Shown here in pieces: positions 46,751-59,120 of a DNA stretch of 64,000 nt (position 1 is the stretch's first letter; each line of letters opens with the position of its first letter). Made by a program: the position numbers and the translations under genes. The stretch is from the NCBI GenBank assembly GCA_021229015.1, contig CM037792.1:45567083-45631082 (forward strand), written 5' to 3'. The DNA is from Solen grandis. Its lineage: Eukaryota > Mollusca > Bivalvia > Adapedonta > Solenidae. The notes under the pieces are model-generated. The model worked only from the letters and a program-made list of their open reading frames with translations. It was not told where the DNA came from and ran no database searches.

Positions 46751-49511
46751 CTAGATTTCATTCGTTGATACGAATGATAGGACTTTCTGCTACATTTGTC
46801 AAATACTTAAAAGCAAAAAAAGTAAGAGGATATGAAATTGCAGCCTTTAACTTGCTTTTGTATGGCCATAACTTAAATGAACTTTGAAAAATAAACCGTT
46901 TAACTTGGAGGAAATGGCAAAAGTAACTGAAAATCATTTTTTATATCGATTTATTTAACTTGGACTATTTTTATAATCTATGTTACAAATCAAATTTATT
47001 TAAAATGCTTACAATTCGAATTCCATCCTGTAATAATGGCTGTAGACCGCGTACAAGAGTGTGTAGACAACGTCAAGTTTGATGTCACATGACATCATAG
47101 GCATAAGAAAATCAATGAAATGAAATATTAAGTATCTTAAATATATCAAGTAATTTTTTCATGCTCCTTGCAACTTTGCAACATATAGAAATTAACGCGT
47201 AGATATATTAACATTCTTTTTGACCTTATGACGTCAAATTACGTTAATCCTCACAGAATATAAATAAGTCTTAAAGACTAATATTCAGTTGAAATATCAA
47301 CTTTCTAAATCATCTCGAAGCGATTTTATATGTTTTTGAAATTTGACGTCAATGTTTCGAAACTTGGATTCGCCATAGAACCATTGCCTTTTCGTCTTTT
47401 CGAATTTGTAAAACAGGACCTGGGATACACAACTAGAGCGTTACATATACATTCTTTGAAATTTGCTGAAAATTGGTCCAAAAATAATGGCTGTACACTG
47501 CGTAAAACCTTTTTTTCCTGACGTCAAATCTGATGTGATATAATGTCAAATTAATATGAATTACATTGCATTCTAAAGCATTTCTAAAGTATATACCATA
47601 AGATTTCATGGTCCTGGGAAGTTAACATCATATTAAATTTACCCGTATATATCAGAAATAATGTTTGACCTTATGACGTCATATGTCGTCAAATGACGTT
47701 CATCTTCATAGAATGTAAAGCACTCTTGAAGACTTATTTACTTTCCAAATATTAGATTTCTAACTCATCTGGAAACGATTTTATACGTATTTAAAATTTG
47801 ACGTCAATAGTTCGAATATTGGATCCGCCATAAAACCTTTGCATTTTTGAATTTGGAAGAACGGACACCGGGATGCTCAACTATAATCTAATATACACTT
47901 TCTGTGACATTTTTATGAAAATCGGTTCATAAACAATGGCTGTAGACCGCGTACAAACTTTTGTAGCATATTGCAAGTGTAACGTCATATGACGTCATAG
48001 GCATATGAAGACTGTAGAATTAAAAATATCAACGTTTGAAAGCAAAATGTCATATAATTTCCATTTCCATGGACCATTTTAACATATAGAAATTTTCTTG
48101 TAAATATTAGAAATAGATTTTCATGTAATGACGTCATCTGACGTCACATGACGTTCATTTTTACAAAATCGTTCAGTCATCCATAACCCTACATAATGTT
48201 TAAATATCAACTTTCTATCTCATATGGGACCGATTTTATAAGCATTTGAAAATTAACGACCTCGGTTCGAATCTTGGATTCTCCATAGAACCATGGTCTT
48301 TTAGAATTTTGAAAAACGGATAGCGGTATGCACAACTAGATCTTAATATACACATTCTGTGAAAATTTGATGAACATCGGTTCATAAGTAATGGCTGTAG
48401 ACCGCGTACAAACATTTGTAGAATATGTTAAGCGTGACGTCATGACGTCATATGCCTATAGAAATTATTAAAATAGAAATTATATTATCTGAAACATAAG
48501 CCATTAAATTTTTATTGCTCTTCGACCATTTCAACGTATAGAAATAATCTTGTTAATGTTAGCTATATATTTTCATATAATGACGTCACGTGACGTCATA
48601 TGATGCAAATTTTCTAAATATTTTTAAGACTGCGAGAGACCTACATACTGACCAAATATCAACTTTCTATCTCAAATAGGACTGATTTTATAAGCATTTA
48701 AAAATTTACGACCTTGGTTCGAATCTTGGATTCGCTATAGAACCTTGGCAATTTCGAATTTTGAAAAACGGACACCGAGATGCACAACTAGAACTTAATA
48801 TACACATTCTGTGAAAATTTGATGAAAATCGGTTCACAAACAATGGCTCTGGACCGCGTACAAACTTTTGTAGCTTATTTCACGTGTGACGTCATAGAAA
48901 TCAAAATTTGAGCTTTTGAAGCATGTGTCATTAAATTTTCATTGCCCTTCGACAATTTCAACATATAGAAATATTCTTGTTAATATTAGAAATACATTAT
49001 CATATAATGACGTCACGTGACGTCATATGACATTTATTTTCACATTATATTTAATACTTCTAGAGACCTATAAACTTTCTATCTTAAATAGGACAGATTT
49101 TATAAGCATTTAAAAATTTACGACCTTGGTTCGAATCTTGGATTTGCTATAGAACCATGGACTTTTCGAATTTTGAAAAACGGACACAGGGATGCACAAC
49201 CATAGCCTAACATACACATTCTGTGAAATTTTGATGAAAATCGGTCCAGAAATAATGGCTTTAGACCGCGTACAAACTTTTTCACCTGACGTCAAATCTG
49301 ACGTTATGTGACGTCATATGAATATGAAATTCATTGCATCCGAAAGCTCATGGTTTGAAATATATGCCATAAAATTTTCATTGTTCTGAGTTAATGGCAA
49401 CACCTCGAAATTAACACAAATATAAGAGGAAGAAAAAAAGAATAATAAGAAGAATAATAAAAAACAGTACAAACCCAATAGGACTTTCTGCCAGTAGGCA
49501 AAAAGTCCTAA
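46751..49511 (+). mobile_element. CRE-palindrome repeat block 3, complete-looking
   Basis: CTAGATTT and the hairpin CATTCGTTGATACGAATG (46759-46776), ATAGGACTTTCTGC, then about five 450-bp units with paired TGACGTCA palindromes, then a GAGGAAGAAAAAAAGAATAA tail, ending in a hairpin (GGACTTTCTGCC, loop, GGCAAAAAGTCC) followed by CTAA at 49508-49511. The 5' GGACTTTCTGC and 3' hairpin are inverted with respect to each other. It is the best example of both ends. Confidence 0.6.
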
Positions 49512-49605
49512 TAAGCGTTTAGTTAGGAAAGAAAAAAAGAATAAGAAGAATAAAAAAACATAACAAACCCAATAGGACTTTCTGCCGAAAGGCAGAAAGT
49601 CCTAA
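49512..49605 (+). repeat. Extra 3' terminus: tail plus hairpin-CTAA
   Basis: A second purine/AT tail followed by AATAGGACTTTCTGCC, a GAAA loop, GGCAGAAAGTCC and CTAA (49602-49605). The next block starts at 49606 with no intervening base. Confidence 0.6.
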
Positions 49606-52600
49606 CTAGAAATTTCGTTTGTTGAACAAACGATAGGACTTTCTGCCCTGCACAATTCGTAGTTAAACATCTTGGGATGGTAGACAATCTTGAAATGACA
49701 TGCACCTGTAGAAGATATCAATCTATATGTTTAAAAACTATGGAGATCAGTACAGAAGTATCAGCTGTAGAGCATATACTTGTTGACAATGTCAGTTGAA
49801 TGTCTGGTGACGTCAGACGAAAAATATCACTGCATTGCAAAAGTCGTTGTTTTAATTTTCTCCCATTAATATTTCATGACCGTAGTTACTTTGCATCGCA
49901 TAAAAGAGTGGAGGGAAATGGTGTCCTCCAAGGTTCAATGCCAGGCCGTCCTCTTTTTGCATGCAGAAATTATTATTTTCAATTTAACTTTCTTATATAA
50001 AGTCTAATTTTAAAATGCTAGGTACCATTCAAATTATCTACATTTCATACGCTTTATGTATAAACTTATTGTTAACAGTTATCGAGATAAAAACGGCTAA
50101 TCCTTGAGAAAACACCAAATATCGAGTCAAAATTATGTCCATGTCATATGGTTTTTGCACTATAACTTTGTCATTACTGAACTGATTTTCAAATGCTGTA
50201 TACCCATTGAAAGGTACAAATGTGCTCTAAAACACTTGTTCATATTGTTATTTAAAAAAATCAATATCAACATGGCAAAGACGTTAAGAATAACTGCAGA
50301 AAAGCAAGACAAAATGGTTATTGCGATCTATTATTTTTCTAATAACTTTCTTCAGTGAAGTCTAATTTTATAATGCTGGGTACCATTTGAAAGGACTTCA
50401 ATTCTCTACATATCGTACGCTTTATATATGAACTTATGTTTAACTGTTTTCGAGATATAAGCTGTTAAACCTCGAGAAAACTGCAAATTTGCAATAGAAA
50501 AAATAGTCATTTCTGATTCGATCTTAAAATTCTGCACATCAGCAGAAAAATAAGAATGTGCTCTAAAATATTTGCTCATATTATAATCAACAGAAATCAA
50601 TACCTTACGCGATATCAGTTGTGAAATGCTGTTGGGGTCACTACATATTTAGTTTTCCCGCCATAACTAAACCGTTTCAAGCCTGATCTTCAAAAACCGG
50701 ATGTCATCTGAAAGATCTTTTTGAAAGCACTATATATATAATACCCATAGTCTCTTGATAGAATAGATATTTCGTTTTTGAGATATGAAGCTCCAAAGAA
50801 AAGAAGATGGCCCTAAATCGCTCACCTGAGAAACATTGTTCTCAATGGCCTACTTTTTGACCCCAAATGAACTTGTTCAAGATTTCATGCTAATATACAT
50901 TCTGACCAAGTTTGGTGATGATTGGATCAAAAATATGGCCTGTAGAGTGTTAACAAGCAAACTGAATAGTGCTAACATAATTTTTATGATTTGACCTAGT
51001 GACCTAGTTTGTTACCCCACATGGCCCAGTTTCGAACTTGTCATTAAACATTCTGACCAAGTTTGGTGAAGAATGGGTAAAAACTGTGGCCTCTAGAATG
51101 TTAACTGTAGAATGTTAGCGGCATCACAATGACTTCGTGCTCAGGTGAGCTAAAAAACGATATTTGACATATGACCTTGACCTTTCATATTTTCCGGAAA
51201 CGGAAGTTACCATTCACAATGGAACACGTATCTGCATATGTTGTGAAAAAAATATGCAAATCGGTCTAAAAGTAGCTCCTGTAGGGCTAAAAACCACTAT
51301 TTTTAAATTAAATGTTTGGTAATTTCTCAGCATGTAAAGTAAACCTCGGGATACAAATGCTATCCAAATTTCAGCTTTCTAGCACATCTAGAATCGAAGT
51401 TATGCTTAAATGAATTTTGACGTTTTTGGTTCGAATCTTGGTTCAGCCATAGTTTCCTGGTCTTTTCATATTTTCAAATATGGAAGAAGTATGCACATCT
51501 AGGACCTAATGTACACATTCTGTAAAAAAATCATGAAGATCCGTCAAAAAATGTAGGCTGTAGACCGCGAAAAAACTTTCGTTGCAGTTTTCAGTAATGA
51601 CGTCATTTGACGTCACTGAAAATTAAAACACTGCAGCTTGAAAATGATTCTATTTAGCTGATCATTGAAAAAAAATTGAACGTTCTATTCCAACGGTAAC
51701 CTTTTTAATTACACCCCCAAAAGAAGGAAAAAAGAATGTTTGCTTTGCAATTTTGACGTCATATGACGTTATGTGACGTCGTACTTCTTAGCATGCTAAG
51801 GAAATCTCAGGATACAGATGCTGTCCAAATTTCAGGTTTCTAGTACCTCTGGAAGCGAAGTTATGCTTAAACATCTAGGACCTAATGTTCACACTCTGTG
51901 AAAATTTCATGAAGATCCGTCAAAAAATGTCGGTTGTAGACCACGAACAAACTTTTGTAGTAGTTTTCAGCTATGACGTCATATGACGTCACTTATAGTT
52001 GAAACAATGCAGATCGAAAGGGACTCTATTTAGCTGATCACTGAAAAAATTTGAAGACTCTATCTCAATTGTAACTTTGTTTAATTACAACCTCAAAAGG
52101 AGGAAAAAAAGAATAATAAAAAGAAGAAATATACATGTATATATTCAAAGCCAATGTCAAATGAGACTAAGAGACCTATTTTCTGACAAAATATCAACTT
52201 TGCATCTCATATAGGGCCGAATGTATAAGCATTTTAAAGAAGACGTCCTTATTCGAATCTTGGATTCGCACTTACACCTTGGACTTTTTGATTTTTGAAA
52301 AACTGCACCGGGATACACAAAAATAACGTATTATGCACATTTTGTGAAAATTTGATGAAAATCGGCGCATTAATAATGGCTCTAGACCGTGTACAAACCT
52401 TTGTAGCATATTTCAAATGTGACGTCATATGACGTCATAAACCTATGAAAATCTTTGATATCGAAATTTCAGATTCTAAAGAAAAAGTACTTAAATTTTA
52501 TTGCTTTTTGACCATTTTAACATATAAAAATGTTCCTGCAAATATTAGAAATATATTTATGTAAAATGACGTCACGTGACGTCATTTGACGTACATTTTC

Positions 52601-54382
52601 ATAAATTTTTTAATACTTACAGAGATCAATTCACTGACAAAATTTCAACTTTCTATCTCAAATAGGACCGATTTTATAAGCATTTAAAAATTTGACGTCC
52701 TTGGTTCGAAACTTGGATTCGCCTATGAACCCTGGATTTTTTTTTTAATTTTGAAAAACGGGCACCGCGATGCACAACTATATCCTAATATACACTTTCA
52801 GTGAAATTTTTATGAAAATCAGTTCATAAACAATGTCTTTAGACCGCTTACAATCGTATGTAGCATATGTGAATTGTGACGTCATATGACGTCATAGGTC
52901 TATGATAATTGCAGAATTCAAAACATCAGCAATTGAAACATAAGTCATAAAATGTTCATGCCTATGGACTATTAAAACATATAAAAATTTTCTTGTAAAT
53001 ATTAGAAATACATTTTCATCTTATGACGCCATGTGACGTCATTTGTCATTCATTTTCATAAAATCCTTTAGGCACCCAGAGACTAATATACTGACAAGAT
53101 TTCTATCTCATATAGGACCGATTTTATAAGCATTTAGAATTTGACGTCCTTGGTTTGAATCTTGGATTCGCCATAGAAACGTGGTCTTTTCGAATTTTGA
53201 AAAACGGACACCAGGATGCACAACTAGATATTAATATACACCTTCGGTGAAAATTTGATGAAAATCGGTTCATAAACAATGGCTTTACACCGCGTACAAT
53301 CTTATGTACCATATGTCAAGTGTGACGTCATATGACGTCATAGGCACATGAAAATTGTTTTATTTAAATCATCAGCATTCGAAACAAATGTCATATAATT
53401 TCAATTTCCATGGACCATTTAAACATATAGAAATTATCTTGTAAATATAAGAAATAGATTTTCATGTTATGACGTCATGTGACGTCACATGACGTTCATT
53501 TTTACAAAATCGTTCAGACATCCAGAGACCTATATACTGATTAAATATTAACCTTCTATCTCATATAGGACCGATTTTATAAGCATTTAAAAATTTTCGA
53601 CCTTGGTTCGAATCTTGGATTCTCCATAGAACCAAGGCCTTTTCAAATTTTGAAAAACAGACACCGGGATGCACAACTAGAACTTAATATACACCTTCAG
53701 TGGAAATTTGATGCAAATCGGTTCATAAACAATGGCTATAGACCGCGTACAAACTTTTGTAGCATATGTCAAGTGTGACGTCATATGACGTCATAGGCAC
53801 ATGAAAACTGTATAATTCAAATAAATTTCGTTTGAAACAAAAGTCATATTATTTTCATTTCCATGGACCTTTTGAACATATAGAAATTATCTTGTAAATA
53901 TAAGAAATAGATTTTCATGTAATGACGTCATGTGACGTCACATGACGTTCATTATCACAAAAGCGTTCAGGCATCCAGAGTCCTACAAACTGACAAAATA
54001 TCAACGTTCTGTCTCAAATACGACCGATTTTATAAGCATTTGAAAATTTGCTACCTTGGTTCGAATCTTGGATTCGCTATAGAACCTTGGTCTTTTCATA
54101 TTTTCAAACAGAGAAGAAGTATGCACATTTAGGCCCTAATGTTCACATTCTGTGAAAATTTCATGAAGATCCGTCAAAAAATGTCGGCTGTAGACCGCGA
54201 ACAAACTGTTGTAGTAGTTTTCAGCTATGACGTCATATGACGTCACTAATAGTCGAAACAATGCAGATCGAAAGGGACTCTATTTAGCTGATCACTGAAA
54301 AAATTTGAAGATTCTATCTCAATTGTAACTTTGTTTAATTACAACCTCAAAAGGAGGAAAAAAAGAATAATAAGAAGAAGAA
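49606..54382 (+). mobile_element. CRE-palindrome repeat block 4, with nested insertion
   Basis: CTAGAAATT, stem TCGTTTGTTgaACAAACGA, ATAGGACTTTCTGCC. The leader region holds two diverged units of about 370 bp (near 49980 and 50335), then a nested element at 50817-51153, then many 450-bp CRE units to 54300. Ends in GGAGGAAAAAAAGAATAATA plus AGAAGAAGAA. The units at 51400-52080 and 54080-54330 are a distinct subfamily (AAGATCCGTCAAAAAATGT). Confidence 0.55.
50817..51153 (+). mobile_element. Nested TC...CTAA element with inverted ends
   Basis: TCGCTCACCTGAG at the left and CTCAGGTGAGCTAA at the right, inverted to each other, enclosing two diverged copies of a core (ACATTCTGACCAAGTTTGGT, 50933-ish and 51049-ish). 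The TC start and CTAA end fit a non-autonomous Helitron-like element; the core plus ends resemble a repeat widespread in bivalves (recollection, not checked). Confidence 0.45.
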
Positions 54383-54552
54383 CTAGATTTCATTCGTTGA
54401 TACGAATGATAGGACTTTCTGCTAACATTGAAAAATATAAAGATTAATTCCGTTAGAAAGAATATATATTAAATTCCCTTCCTTATACTTTTTTTTTCGT
54501 ATGGACTTCTCATGCATGAACTTTTTGAAATAAGCCATATTCCAAAAATAAA

Positions 54553-55499
54553 CAAGTAACTGGTGATGCAAGCAACACATGATTCCTCTACCGGTGAGTT
54601 GCATAATTTTTCCATTACCACACCAAGCAGAATTTTGGTCCAAGAAAAACAAAACGTTGGTTTAAGTAAATGTAAGGGAATATTTAAGTTATGACCATTT
54701 AAGCAAGACTTACATGTAGAGTTGTTGTCTCTGCTGTGCCCACTATACAATTCATGCAAGCAAGACAGATGCAAGAAATAGAATTAATAATAGTTACCTT
54801 GCCTGATCCAAAATGTTTTTCTTTAGTCTTTAGTCTTGTTGATGAGAAATGAGAACTTTCACTCTGCATCACCACCCTGACTATATACATGCCTTATAAA
54901 ATTTATTATAAAGTTATCGCGGTCGCGGGATCCCATTTTTTGCCATATTTTCACTATTTCCGTTACCATAGCAACCACAATTTTAGTCAAAGAACAAAAA
55001 TAAAATGATGTGCATAATCTACATATTGCCATCTAGTCATATACCAAGTTTCATCAAGTTAGCTTGCTTAGTTATAAAGTTATCATGGGATCCCATTTTT
55101 GCCATATTTTCACTATTTCCATTAACATAGCAACAACAATTTTAGTTGAAGAACAAAAATAAAACAACGTGCATAATCGACAAATTGCCATCTAGTCATA
55201 TACCAAGTTTCATCAAATTACCTTGCTTAGTTATAAAGTTATCGCGGGATCCCATTTTTGCCATATTTTCACTATTTCCGTTACCATAGCAACCACAATT
55301 TTAATCGAAGAACAAAAATAAAACGACGTGCATAATCTACACATTGGCATCTAGTCATAAACCAAGTTTCATCAAGTTAGCTTGCTTAGTTATTAAGTTA
55401 TCGCGGGATCGAGATTTGAGCGGACAGACAGACGGACGGACGGACAGACGGAGGGCAAACCTATAGTCCCCTCCGGTGTGAACTCCGGTAGGGGACTAA
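54553..55499 (+). mobile_element. Non-autonomous Helitron-like element (947 bp), precise ends
   Basis: Ends defined by comparison with the empty site near 63310: AAAAATAAA, insertion, TAAATCTTTAT. The insertion is between A and T with no target duplication, the Helitron pattern. It begins CAAGTAACTGG and ends GGGGACTAA. Inside are three full units and a partial fourth of a 159-166-bp core repeat (starting 54913, 55079, 55238, 55397), an ACGG/ACAG microsatellite (55424-55455), then a hairpin (AGTCCCCTCCGG ... CCGGTAGGGGACT). A left subterminal CCTCTACCGGTGAGTT is inverted to the right end. The architecture matches HINE/pearl-type elements known in bivalves. Confidence 0.8.
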
Positions 55500-55828
55500 T
55501 AAATCTTTATTTTGATATCGCTTTCTTATAACTTGACCAATTTTACTATTCTAGGTACCAAAATTAATGGCCTGAAATTCCATTGTAGCATATTTGGTTC
55601 TAGTTTTATAGGTATTCAAAATATAAACAATTAAACTTAAACCTCTTAATTCTGCATATCAAAATTATTTTTTTATTTTCGTGTACAGTCGCGGGAATGA
55701 AATAGTAAATGCTACCATGCAATAGAATCGTCGACGCGTGTAGCCTCGTGAGTAAAATTCAAATAACGCTTGTACATACGATCGAGACGACTGTATTACA
55801 CAAAGTTACTAAATTTTGCGCTTTTAGC

Positions 55829-56355
55829 TAATGCCTAGGTCACACATTCAGGATTTTTACTGCCGTCCTTGATAGGACCATTCCCGATTAAAATGTGTCA
55901 AAAGTCTGATCAAGATCCTGTGATTCGTGGCTGGAAATTCAAACTTTTATTAAAATTTGTAAACACATTTATTTAATCACGACAACAATCAGATATTGTT
56001 CAGGAGGCGTCCCGATCCAGCCGTTTCCAGCAGAATTCGTCCCGATTATCCCGTTCTCAATCCGATTCTGATCCGATACAGCAGAATCTGTCACGACACA
56101 GTCACGATTGTAATCCGACTAGACAAAATCGGCTGAATTTCCCGAATGTTACGGGACGCACCTAACTGTCAGGAGTGCTTGGCCGACCTCTCCGGACCAT
56201 TCCCGATCCGTAGGACTCTGTTACGAACATATACGACTGCGTTCAGACAATGATAGGACATTGAGGATAGTAATCCGATTTTTTCGCTTTTCGTGTCGTA
56301 GCGCTGTCTGATCTCAAACGGGAGCCATAATCGGCACTGTGTGAACGCCGCATTA
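55829..56355. mobile_element. MITE-like element with about 25-bp imperfect inverted ends
   Basis: Left TAATGCCTAGGTCACACA and right TGTGTGAACGCCGCATTA are imperfect inverted repeats. The interior is GC-richer with many CCCGATT/ATCCGAT words (56000-56160). The target duplication is not resolved and no coding is seen. The second copy of this leader runs off the window before this point, so there is no empty site to compare. Confidence 0.4.
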
Positions 56356-56704
56356 CAGACAAATTAGCTTGCAGCGTCTTGAACGGATGACATGTGTTGA
56401 TCATTTTGTTTCAAACGTCTACACTTATACACGCTCATGGTATCTCAAGCTGGCAATTAAATTACATTGTACTATAACATATATTTTCACATAGGTTATC
56501 ATTTATCATAAATTTGGAATATAGCTTGTACAACATTTATCGATATATGCAACAATAAAGTCGGGAAATTGCAATGTTTCAACAACGGTCTAAATGACAT
56601 GTGTTAAAACGCTCAAAGGATTATGGGTAACGCAATGCTGCAACTGATATTCATAAGTAACGTAAATAAAATGATTTGACAAAACATTAAATCATTGTCA
56701 ACAC

Positions 56705-57018
56705 TTGTTTAGTTTGTTTGTTTGTTTGTTTGTTGGGTTTAACGTCCCACCGACAGTATTTCAGTCATTTGGAGACGATGTCTACTTAATGCAGTTATAG
56801 TGCTGCCACACTGCAGTATCACGTCGTAGACATGTGGCATGATACCACACCCAGTCACATTATCCTGATACCGGGCCAACCAGTCCTGCAACTACCCTTA
56901 TATGCTAACTGTCAAACAAGGGAGCTATAACAGTACCATTTTCTACGACTTTGGTATCGAACCCACGACCTCCCGCTCCCGAGGCGGACGCTATAAACAC
57001 TCGGCCACCGGGAACGGT
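56705..57018 (-). mobile_element. tRNA-derived SINE, near full length
   Basis: On the minus strand it starts with a tRNA-Ser/Leu-like head: GGTGGCCGAGTGTTTATAGC (A box) and GTGGGTTCGATACC (B box, about 56953-56966). A body of about 240 bp follows, then GGGACGTTAAACCCAACAAA and a (CAAA)n tail (plus strand TTTGTTTG at 56709-56733). The tail type and the GACGTTAAACCCAAC end are common in molluscan SINEs. Degenerate relative at 9330-9545. Confidence 0.8.
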
Positions 57019-57081
57019 ACACCTGTTTAGCTAGTAATATCAATATGATATAAAAATTTATGAAAATTTTTACAATTGGCT

Positions 57082-57610
57082 TTAAATTCGTATTTTTAAT
57101 GTAACTTCCTTATTTCTTGATCAATTTCAAAACTCTAGGTGCCAAAATAATCGTCTTAAAATTCTCTACATCTCACTTGCTTAATGTAAGCACATATTTC
57201 TAATGATTCTTAAGATATAAGCCGGAAAACTCTGACATGACGGCAGAATCGCAGAAATTCTATATGTTTAAATTCTTATTTTTGATGTAACTTCCTTATA
57301 CTTTGATCAATTTCAAAACTTAAGGTACCAAAATAATCGTCTTAAAATTATCTACATCCCATTCGCTTAATATGTTGACTTATTTAATATGGGTTTTAAG
57401 ATATAAGCCGTGAAACTCTTACATAACGAAAAAATCGCTGAAATTCTACATGTTTAAATTCTTATTTTTGATGTAACTTCCTTATACTTGGATCAATTTC
57501 AAAACTTTAGGTAACAAAATAATCGTCCTAAAATTCTCGACATTTCACACGCTTTATATATAGGAATATTTTTAATATTTTTTGAGATACAAGCTTTGGT
57601 AGCTTTTTTA
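57082..57610. repeat. About 187-bp leader unit, three tandem copies
   Basis: AAATTCTTATTTTTGATGTA / ACTTCCTTATACTT ... GGTACCAAAATAATCGTC blocks start near 57083, 57269 and 57457. It is related in wording to the leader segments at 45000, 49980 and 55540 (AACTTTCTTATA ... GGTACCA), so it is part of the block family's own leader. Confidence 0.7.
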
Positions 57611-59120
57611 AGTTTTGATGTCATGTGACGTCATATGAAAATTTTACTCATTAAATCTTAATGTTCATGATGACCTACATAGGACATTAAATTTTCATTG
57701 TCTATGAACCTTTGCAACATGAGTAAATTGACATTCAGGAATCGGAAATTCTCTACAATTTGATGACGTCATATGACGTTCATCTTTACAAAATGCAAAG
57801 GAAACACAGAGACGTATAAGCTCGCTAAATATCAAATTTCTATCTCATCTAGAAACGATTTTATACGTATTTAAATTTTGACGTCCTTGGTTCGAATCTT
57901 GGATTCGTCAAAGAACCTTAATTTTTTCGAATCTTGGCAAACCTATGTAATCCTGCACAATGAGGTCGTAATATAAAAATTCTATGAAGATTCCATGCCA
58001 ATCTATCAATAAATGACGGCTGTACAGAGCGGACAAACTTTGGTAGTTATTTATAGTTCTGACGTCATGTGACGTCATATGAAAATTTTAAACATTGAAT
58101 CTAAATGTTCCTGATTATGTACAAAGGACATTTAATTTGCATTGTCTATGAAGCTTTGCAACATGAGGAAAATTGACATCAAGAAATCGGAAATTCTATA
58201 CAACTTGATGACGTCATATGACGATATATGACGTTCATCTTTACAAAATGCAAAGGAAACACAGAGATATATAATCTCGCCAAATATCAACTTTCTATCT
58301 CATCTAGAATCGATTTTATACGTATTTGAAATTTGACGTCCTTGGTTCGAATCTTGGATTCGCCATAGAACCTTTGTTCTTTCGAATCTTGGCAAACCTA
58401 TATAATCCTGCACAATGAGATCGTAATATATAACTTCTGTGAAAATTCCATGCCAATCCGTCCATAAATGACGGCTGTACAGCGCGTACAAACTTTGGTA
58501 GCTATTTTTAGTTCTGATGTCATGTGACGTCATATGAAAATTTTAAACATTGGATCAAAATTAACATGATCACTTACAAAGGACTTTCAATTTCCATTGT
58601 TTATGAACCCTTGCAACATGAGTAAATTGACATCAAGAAATCGGAAATTCTATACAACTTGATGACGTCAAATGACGTCATATGACATTCATCTTTACAT
58701 AATGCAAAGGAAACACAGAGACGTATAATCTCGCCAAATATCAACTTTCTATCTCATCTAGAAACGTTTTTTATATGGATTTGAAATTTGACGTCCTTGG
58801 TTCGAATCTTGGATTCGCCATAGAACCTTAGTTCTTTCGAATCTTGGCAAACCTATATAATCCTGCACAATGAGGTCTTAATATATAACTTCTGTGAAAA
58901 TTCCATGACAATCCGTCCATAAATGACGGCTGTACAGCGCGTACAAACTTTGGTAGCTATTTTTAGTTCTGACGTCATGTGACGTCATGTGAAGATAAAA
59001 ATAATATATTCCAAAATGCCATTGCTTCAGGTGTCTGTTGATAGAATTTCTTTGTCCTAGACCTTCAGCAACTTAATGAAATAACAACATGAAAAGGTTG
59101 GAAAAAAAGAATAATAATAA

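Larger units (their letters stand above)
54383..59120 (+). mobile_element. CRE-palindrome repeat block 5, with several nested elements
   Basis: CTAGATTT and the same hairpin as block 3 (54391-54408), ATAGGACTTTCTGCT, then a leader identical in order to 63139-64000. It has been invaded by a 947-bp Helitron-like element (54553-55499), a MITE (55829-56355) and a SINE (56705-57018). Next come three 187-bp leader units (57082-57610), then CRE units (57610-59000). Ends GGAAAAAAAGAATAATAATAA. Confidence 0.6.
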
